Position numbers and translations under genes: made by a program | In this document: positions 57,286 to 64,000 of the stretch, in pieces | Layout of the letters: every line of letters begins with the position of its first letter | Position numbering within the stretch: the stretch's first letter is position 1 | Notes under the pieces: generated by a model | Databases searched by the model: none | The model's input: only the letters and a program-made list of their open reading frames with translations | Told to the model about the DNA's origin: nothing | Assembly: GCA_023078555.1 (NCBI GenBank) | Contig: CM041202.1 | Location: 682,001 to 746,000, forward strand | Reading direction: 5' to 3' | DNA length: 64,000 bases | Source of the DNA: Ulva prolifera | Lineage: Eukaryota > Chlorophyta > Ulvophyceae > Ulvales > Ulvaceae

Positions 57286-59015
57286 TGGCGCCATGCGCAT
57301 GTAAATACTGGAAATAGAACGCCAAGACAAGCACATGGAATATTCCGGATTGGTGATTGTTGAATCTTCGCTGTCAGATGCCTATGGCGCTACCGCTGCG
57401 GTCCTTGTGTTACAAGAACAAAGCAAGCAAGGCAGGTAGCAGCGCGTGCGAGCAACAACCAGGGGAAGCGTGCGCGCACACCACGCAACAAGCCACACGC
57501 AGCACAGCGTGCCTGGAGCATCAGCGTCGAGGTAGTGAAGCATAAATGTGAGACATATGCGGCGTCAGCGGGAGGCATGTAACATTCTGCCCCTGCGGCT
57601 GAGGCATTGCACATGTGCTACTGGCATCTGGCAGGGCTTGCTGGTCAGTGCACATCAGCCGCTGCATGCATCGGTCTCACAGAGTTCACAGCTGAGCCCA
57701 GGCCGGCTGTTGCCATGAGGCACACTTGCTGCCTTTCGTGGGGGTTGTCAGTGTCAAATTGTGACACGTTCGCCGGTCAGCACGACGTCGTGCAGCCCTC
57801 AGCTGGACGCCCCTGCGTACGTGCGAGTACGCCGTGCTGCTCAAATGTCTCTTGCGTAGGCAGATTGCACCAAAAGCATCCTCAGCATTTCATGACAGCC
57901 CTCTTGTCGATGTTCTCTTCGCTGTGGATAGGTGTTGTTACCAATGCGTGCGAAGCGGAGAGAGACGTCTCTGCGTCATTTGTGAATGGTCGAGGACGGC
58001 ACGCCATGGGAAGGGCAAGTCAGTAGACTCGAGCAAGACAATTTTGAACATCGCATCAATTCAGTCCAGTGCTTAGTTGCGTGAGCTACCGTCCAGAGAT
58101 GCCTTGATGCATGTCTGTGTCGCTGCTCTTCGAAGAATTCGCGACCACTGCTTGACGTCGCGCGATACTAGCGCCTTGTCGAAACCGACGGCATATAGCT
58201 CAAGACAGGTGAAATGGCAACAGATCCATACCAGTGTGTGTATGAATGTCGAGCGCACCTCGACAAAGGCCGCATGTGACCCGAAACCAGCTGCCTGGCA
58301 CTACAGTCTGTTCAGAGAGGGGTCCCAACTACATATGAAATCGCAGCGCAATCAGATTGTCATTGCGTACGTCATTCTTCCATTGCTCAGCCTGGAGAGT
58401 GCGGAACGGTGCAGCGGCCCTGTGTGGCCTCACTGCAGCTGCAGGCAGAGCAGCCGCAGGCTGATCGGCGTCTATGACCAATCCTGTAGATGGCAGTGTT
58501 CGTTAATACATCGTGGCAATTCATGGGCCTAGTTTGTTATCGACATAATTCACTGGTGTGCGTGGTCGCTCTGCAACAGGAATCATCTTCAACATGAACT
58601 CAGATGTCCTCTACTGTACACTTCAGTCCGCCACCCTGCCGCTGAACAATGGCTTTGACCTCAATGGAACCAGCAGCCTGGAATGTGGGAGGGGACCGCC
58701 GCTTTTGGACGTGAAGATGAACGATTCGCAAACGTTTCGATCTCTACCGAGAGGATTCCATCCACTCTCCTCTGGCACTCGAATCGGCAAGCAGTACATT
58801 ACACAAGAGAAAAATAAACGGGAGAAGACAAACACCACAAATTGGCTAGCAGTCATACATGCAATGCGATGCGGTCCGCAGTGTGCCTCAGGCCCAGTCT
58901 TCGTAGCACCTGGCGAGCAGATTCCGGGAACAGACACTCAGACGGACTTGCACTGTCTTCAATCAGTCTGTCTATATTTCAGATGACAGGGCTCGGCTAT
59001 ACGCTACCGTAGACT
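57286..59015. repeat. Spacer copy 4
   Basis: Aligns with the other spacers (GATGCCTATGGCGC near 57377, CGACGTCGTGC near 57782, GTCGAGGACGGCACGC near 57988, GACGTCGCGCGATA near 58154, CATAATTCACTGGTGTGCG near 58544). An antisense LINE tail (GTGTTACAAGAACAAAGCAA) sits at about 57409-57510. A possible conserved exon frame is at 58073-58280. No intact gene is seen. Confidence 0.65.
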
Positions 59016-60456
59016 TCACTCCACCAGCTGCAATCTGTCCTCCAGCTGCTCTTCTTGGCCAAACAGCAGCGCCATGGTCACCTGATTCGTCAGATCAACC
59101 TGCAAGAAGAAATGCAGCACTCAATGTCATCCACCTTCGATGATGGCTCGGTGATAGGCAGTTTCCGTGGGAAGCATGCTTTCGTTACGTGCCAACTGCC
59201 ATGGCCAGCCACCAGATTGATAGCGAAAGAGCTGTGCAAAAGCCCTTGCTTCTTCCACATGGCTGCCTCCGGCGACAGCGGCAACGAGTGTGACACCATG
59301 TGGGTCAAACACCTGGGCCGACGCAGCTCCAAGCAATATGCCACGCGGGGCGCAGTCCAGGACACCAGGCAACATCAAGCTGATGCATGCGACAGGCGCA
59401 CACAGCACAGCCGGCATGATACACTTGCATCAAGACGCGTGTGCTGGCGTGTGTGAAATCTGCCACGCTAGCGGCCTCGCTACCATGGTCTCCAAAGCAT
59501 GCATGACCTCGGAGCCGTCAGAATGCCTATGGAGCTGGCCACATAACCACGAGTTCATACAGCGTCCGTGATAGATACAACACAACAGCGACAGCAGGCG
59601 GGCGGGCGGTGGCGCCACGCATGCGGATGCGTGCCTCATCGACGGGCCACTCTTGAGGGGGGCTGTACACGTAGGCAAGCCCAGGCCGCAGCTTGTTCTG
59701 GGTGTCGTAAAACGTGACGAGGAGGCGGGAGCCGGCCTGGCGCTCGAGGCGCCACCACCGGCCCTTCAGCTGCAGGAAGGGCTGCCCGTTGCCATCGTAC
59801 CGCCAGTTGTGCTCCCACTGCCCTTGCATGCCTGCACCACGCTCGTGGCCATGTGTCACAAGGAAAATGTGGCAAGGCGGGCAGCACCGCGAACGAAGCA
59901 AGCAGATCGTGGCCGTTTGTCACATGTGGCTGCTGGCATGTGTGCGGCCTGCACTTCGTTGATCCAGAGCCTTGATGCGCTGTATGTACATCTGTGTGTA
60001 TTTGTGTAAGCATGCTTGCATAGCCATGCTCCTTGTGACATTGACAGGTCCGAATCCGAGACAGAACGAGGCGTTCACGCCATGATGTGTCCATCAGGTG
60101 CCCGGTGGAGTGAAGACACCTGGCGAGCATCAGGAAGGAGGCCTAGGATTACGTGGAAGTGGAGCACCTATGGGGATCTCTCCAGGTAGGACTGTGGACG
60201 GAAACGTTGCCTGCTGCTGGAGCTGCGCAGGTGCTGAAGGAGGTGCAGTGACCTGGGCCGCCTGGGGTGGTGGTAAGCTGCGGGCAGCACGCAGAGCCGC
60301 TGAGTCGTCGTCCCTGAAGCCGTACACAAATCCCAGCGCAACAAGTGCCGCCAGACCGGCGCCGACTATCACCTGGCCCCCATCGTCATCGCCCTGCATG
60401 TTGCTTGTACCAGTGCGAGCAAGGCTGGTGCTCATTGTTGTGCTTGACCAGATCAT
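59016..60456 (-). CDS. Second spacer gene, best copy: unknown single-pass membrane protein
   Basis: Tentative model on the minus strand. The first exon (ATG at 60456, 60435 or 60399, to 60153) encodes a TM segment (GGQVIVGAGLAALVALGFVY) and a Pro/Gln-rich linker. A second exon at about 59820-59640 encodes GNGQPFLQLKGRWWRLERQ and AYVYSPPQEWPVDEARIRM. A third, at about 59320-59200 after a CAG acceptor, encodes DPHGVTLVAAV and HVEEARAFAQLFRYQ. The last exon (59099-59016) follows CTTCTTGCAG and encodes VDLTNQVTMALLFGQEEQLE up to a stop. Related exons occur in the other spacers, which supports coding origin. Exon borders 2 and 3 are not settled and no family is recognised. It is divergent to SECA1 and about 720 bp from it. 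Confidence 0.4.
59376..59379. other. Empty paralogous target site (CAAG) of the transposon
   Basis: GACACCAGGCAACATCAAG continuing into CTGATGCATGC is uninterrupted here. In spacer 2 the same sequence is split at CAAG by 27,271 bp. Confidence 0.9.
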
Positions 60457-61177
60457 GGAGTATTTCACACGTTGCGTAAAGGGTATTCGACTGACTAAAT
60501 AGGCTGTCATGCTTTTGTACACTGTATGCGTGCTGGTCGCGCACCTGTCTAAATGGGCTCTGCCTTGGACCTGGTCCGAAGGCCTCATCAAAGAACGGCG
60601 GTGGGGGAGGAGGTGGCGGAGGAGGAGCAGAGTATTCGTCTGTCTGGTTGTATCTTTGGTACTTGTCGTCCGACGTGCGATAAGCTGTGGCAGCACAATG
60701 TCTGGGCGCTTTGTGCGAGCTGCCGGAAAGCTTCACAGCTTTTGTCAACCAGCAAGATGCACCTAGCATGATTGCAGAATCATCCACAAGAAGAATGCGA
60801 CCAAAGATGTCGGCGATGAAAAGACCTACGGCGAGGAAACGCCGTGCGTCCTGGTGATCAAATGTGTGCAAGCATTATGAGCAGATGCTAGACCAAGTGT
60901 GTCCCAAATAAATGTAACATCAACATGCGCACTTCATCTACGTTGTCGGCATATCTACTTGCGCTTTCAACCTTTGAAACGCTCTCCTGCAGTTGACTGG
61001 CAAAGGTGTGATGGAGGTCCCCGGTAGACATTCAGGGCGACGCCGCGACGCGACCCTGCGTTGTTCGACCTGCGAAAGATTCTGTGAACCCGGCCTGATT
61101 GACATATGAGCCGCAGTGACTCTAGATCTTCACGATGTAGGTTCGCCTTCGCGAGTCAGGTCTTGCAGCTAAGCACA
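60457..61177. promoter_or_regulatory. Intergenic region upstream of SECA1
   Basis: No gene is seen. It should contain the SECA1 promoter and the 5' end of the divergent spacer gene. The last ~190 bp (60990-61177) is homologous to the sequence just right of the other spacers (about 4550-4700, 42170-42275, 51710-51880). The homology stops near CTTGCAGCTA, a few bases before the SECA1 start. Confidence 0.5.
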
Positions 61178-64000
61178 ATGCGTATTCTGCGGAGTAGAAC
61201 GCCCGGCCAGGGCCTGGCGCCCACGTCAATCCGGGGCCTGTCAGCATCCCACAGTATTGCCAGCACTAAGCTTGTGAGATGTTCAGAGAGGAGAGCTGTG
61301 GTGGCACCTCGTGACCGAGTGGTTCGCCCGCAGGCGCTCCTTGGTGGCTTGGGCAAGTTGTTGCGCGGCGACCCAGCGAAGAAAACGCAGGAACGGCTGC
61401 AGCCCATCGTCGATCAAGTCAACGCCCTGGAGTCTGGTATGCAGTCAAAGACAGATGAAGAGCTGCGTGAGCTGACAAAGGACCTGCAGAAGCGTGCTCA
61501 GTCCGGCACATCGCTGGACAGCCTGCTGCCAGAAGCCTTTGCGGTACGTGGAACCTTCTTTGTGTCATCCCGAACACAGGCGCCTTGCGTAATTGCATTG
61601 ACAGTTCCATTTCTGTAAAATTTGAATGATTGAAACCACTTGGCGAGGGATGCGGACATTGTGACACATGTGGTCGCATCATCCGTCGCGTCCGCTATGC
61701 CACACCCGGCACTCAATCACGCCACGACGGCTGAATTCAGAAGGATGCTGATCCTTATGTGTTGTCCACCTCAGCAGAGCGCGTACACATCTCCCAGAAG
61801 TGCAACCGCATGGATTCGTTTCGTTTCGCGCTTCTGACACCGCTGCAACTTCGCCAAGGCAAACCCGGCCAAGCATTCGCCATATGTAGATTGTTGCTCA
61901 TCACGCTATACAGTGCCACGCGGGTGTGCGGTGCAGTCCCCACGCTATGTCAGGCCTATTTTCAGCCACAGGTTGGCCCTTGGCCCTTGGCTCTTCCCAG
62001 GACACACACCAGGCCCATTCCACGGCAACACCTTTGCCTTTCCACATTTGTGCAGTGACATGGGCCTGCATCTGGTAGCTCCCCGTATGTGACATGTTTC
62101 ATGTGGTGAATCTCAAGATCTCCTGGAGTTCATGCTCTGTGCAGTGCTGCGAGTGCATGGTGTGTTTCTGGCATGACGTGTGCACACAAATACTCGATCA
62201 AGAATTCACTATGTCAAGGCCTACCTTTGCATATCGCGTCTGTTGGGTGTTGCATGTTCGTAGGCGTCCCCTTTGTGCTGCTTGTGCTCATATTTCGACT
62301 TGGCTGACCTTGCGATTTATGCACAGCAGAAGCACCCAAAGAGCAACGTCCAAAGGTCCTTCGACTATGCATGTGCCGTCAAGCCCAGGACGTTGTAGTC
62401 TCTGCTTGTAACAGGACGTTGTGTATGGCAATATCCTCCGCAGCCTGTGTACTACATTGCAAGACACGCACAGTGAGAACTGTCAATTAACTCGCAGCCC
62501 ATCACACCACTGGCCTGATAACCTCCCCGTTCCCATCAGCTCTCCCAACCCCAGCGTTACTGCAGCAGTCTCCACGCATTGCTGAGTACGACTCTGGTTC
62601 TGTGTCAATGCGAGCCTCAGACCTGCCGACGTCCACACACAACCACGGACACTCTCGCAGAGCCTGCCGCACAGCCGCCACGCCCGACAAGCACACACCT
62701 CGTGACCCAACCCTCTGACGCAAGCATGCGCCCGCCCATCACCCTCGCACTCGATCGTCTGCCGCCCACAGTCACCACTGCCTCTTGCATCCCCTTTCCT
62801 GCAGCAGTTCGGCACACCACATCACATTGGGCAGAACGGACTCTGGAGGCGGCAGCGTCCATGTGGCGGCGGTCACACCCGACCATGCACACGCATGCAC
62901 TGAGATCACTACCATCTCAGCTGGAATCTGTGCATTCGCGCCTCGTGTCTGCGCATTTGGCCACCCGCCTGTGGCCACCCGCCTGTGGCCACCCGCCTGT
63001 GGCCACCCGCCTGTGGCGTCCGCATGTACTCTACTGCACGGAACGCAGTCCTGTTTTGTTTTTTTTTTTTTTTTTTTGTAGACCGCAAATCCACGCCACA
63101 GCGCCGAGAGCCCGTGCATCCCCACACCCCCGCCTGACGATGCGCGGCGGGCACGGCACTGACACCGGCGGGGTGCAGGTGGCGCGGGAGGCGTCGGTGC
63201 GCGCGCTCGGCCTGCGCCCCTTCGACGTCCAGATCATGGGCGGCCTCGTGCTGCACGAGGGCAGCGTCGCCGAGATGCGCACCGGCGAGGGCAAGACGCT
63301 CGTCGCGGTGCTGCCGGCCTTCCTCAACGCCCTCGCCGGCCGCGGTGTGCACGTCGTGACGGTGAACGACTACCTCGCGCGCCGCGACAGCGAGTGGGTT
63401 GGCCAGGTCCACAAGTTCCTCGGCCTCGACGTCGGCCTCATCCAGGCCGTGCGCCCCCCCCCCCCCTCCCCGTCTCGTCTCGCTTTCTCGCCCTGTTGTT
63501 TTGTAGCAGTAGCAGTAGCATGCGTTTCTTTGCTTTGCATATTCAATGCAGGCATATGAGCTCCCTTGTCTCTTCCCCGACTGCTCAGAGCTGTCTTCGT
63601 GTACCTCCCACGTCCACCCTCGCCCCATCATGCTGGGCTGAAGCAGCGTGCCGGTCACAGGATTGAACTGAGACAGACAGCGCGGCTCCGCGGCAGAGAT
63701 CCTTCTCTCGACGCGCTCTCGTGTCGCCACCCCTCTTCACATATCTTCTCTGGTGTGGTGCAGGGCATGGAGGCGGAGGAGCGGCGGGCGGCGTACGCGG
63801 CGGACGTGACGTACGTCACAAACAGCGAGCTCGGCTTCGACTACCTCCGCGACAACCTCGCGCAAGAGGGCGGCGAGCTCGTGCTGCAGCGCGCCTTCAA
63901 CTTCTGCATCATCGATGAGGTGCAAACCCCCAGCCGCCCCCCCCCCCCCCCCCCCCCCCCCCAAAACCCTGCCCTCCCTCTAGTCCGCGCCCTCTGCGTG
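61178..64000 (+). CDS. SECA1: Chloroplast preprotein translocase ATPase SecA, 5' part (three exons, continues off the right edge)
   Basis: SecA drives protein transport across the thylakoid membrane through SecY/E. Exons: 61178-61543 (122 codons), 63179-63448 (90) and 63764-63919 (52), all phase 0. Donors are GTACGT, GTGCGC and GTGCAA; acceptors are CAG. Residues 1-50 look like a chloroplast transit peptide (basic, Ser/Thr/Ala-rich, start [11 protein letters not shown]). Then come the SecA preprotein ATPase N-terminal helices ([10 protein letters not shown]), Gln of DVQIMGG, Walker A MRTGEGKT (155-162), [15 protein letters not shown], and [20 protein letters not shown]. The third exon ends in FCIIDE, the first half of the DEVD Walker B motif. 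The upstream in-frame ATG at 61106 would add 24 residues but lies in duplicated spacer DNA. The rest of the protein is outside the window. Confidence 0.95.
62961..63016. repeat. Minisatellite in SECA1 intron 1: four copies of a 14-bp unit
   Basis: CCACCCGCCTGTGG is repeated four times without change. Confidence 0.95.
63937..63962. repeat. C homopolymer (26 nt) in SECA1 intron 3
   Basis: It starts 17 nt after the donor at 63920. A 13-C run at 63454-63466 follows the donor of intron 2 in the same way. Confidence 0.95.

Noticed and set aside
61106..61177. Upstream ATG as the SECA1 start
   Set aside because: The extra 24 residues are encoded in duplicated spacer sequence and precede a good transit-peptide start at 61178. 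It is kept only as an alternative.

Overview
The window is nuclear DNA of a eukaryotic alga, most likely a green alga. The evidence is a spliced gene for chloroplast SecA at the right edge, a preprotein translocase ATPase with a transit-peptide-like N terminus. Genes are multi-exon with GT-AG introns, donors are usually GTGCGC, and C homopolymers are common in introns. No bacterial operons, rRNA, tRNA or CRISPR were seen. Splice models below were read by eye from exon phase and agreement between paralogs.

Layout. (1) 1-13340 and 40612-61177 form one tandem segmental-duplication cluster. Its repeated module is a minus-strand nine-exon gene for a receptor-like membrane pseudokinase (beta-helix ectodomain, one TM helix, kinase fold lacking the catalytic Asp) plus a spacer of about 3-4 kb carrying remnants of a second minus-strand gene. 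Copy A (19-1150) is cut by the window edge. Copies B (4870-10867, 805 aa) and C (42405-47971, 795 aa) are complete apart from a possible missing 5' exon. Copy D (51843-54190) is a pseudogene with a Sel1-like N-terminal region. (2) 13341-40611 is a 27,271-bp DNA transposon insertion with imperfect terminal inverted repeats and a 4-bp CAAG target duplication. The uninterrupted paralogous site is present at 59376-59379. Inside it is an array of 6.6 apparently identical 3,850-bp units. Each full unit carries a DDE transposase in two halves, an antisense Vsr/PD-(D/E)XK-like nuclease between the halves, and a 759-bp miniature element with its own terminal repeats. A single zinc-finger ORF lies outside the array at the left end. 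(3) 40890-41176 and 50380-57510 hold 5'-truncated non-LTR retrotransposon pieces, including one nested inside another. (4) 61178-64000 is the 5' part of SECA1.

How the parts fit. The transposon landed in the spacer between pseudokinase genes B and C and split a copy of the second spacer gene. The transposase halves supply D (N half) and D/E (C half) of a Tc1/mariner-IS630-like catalytic triad. The nuclease sits antisense in what looks like the intron joining them. The most unusual signal in the window is this tandemly amplified transposon with a nested antisense nuclease. Perfect unit identity means very recent amplification or homogenisation, or an assembly artefact, and long reads would decide.
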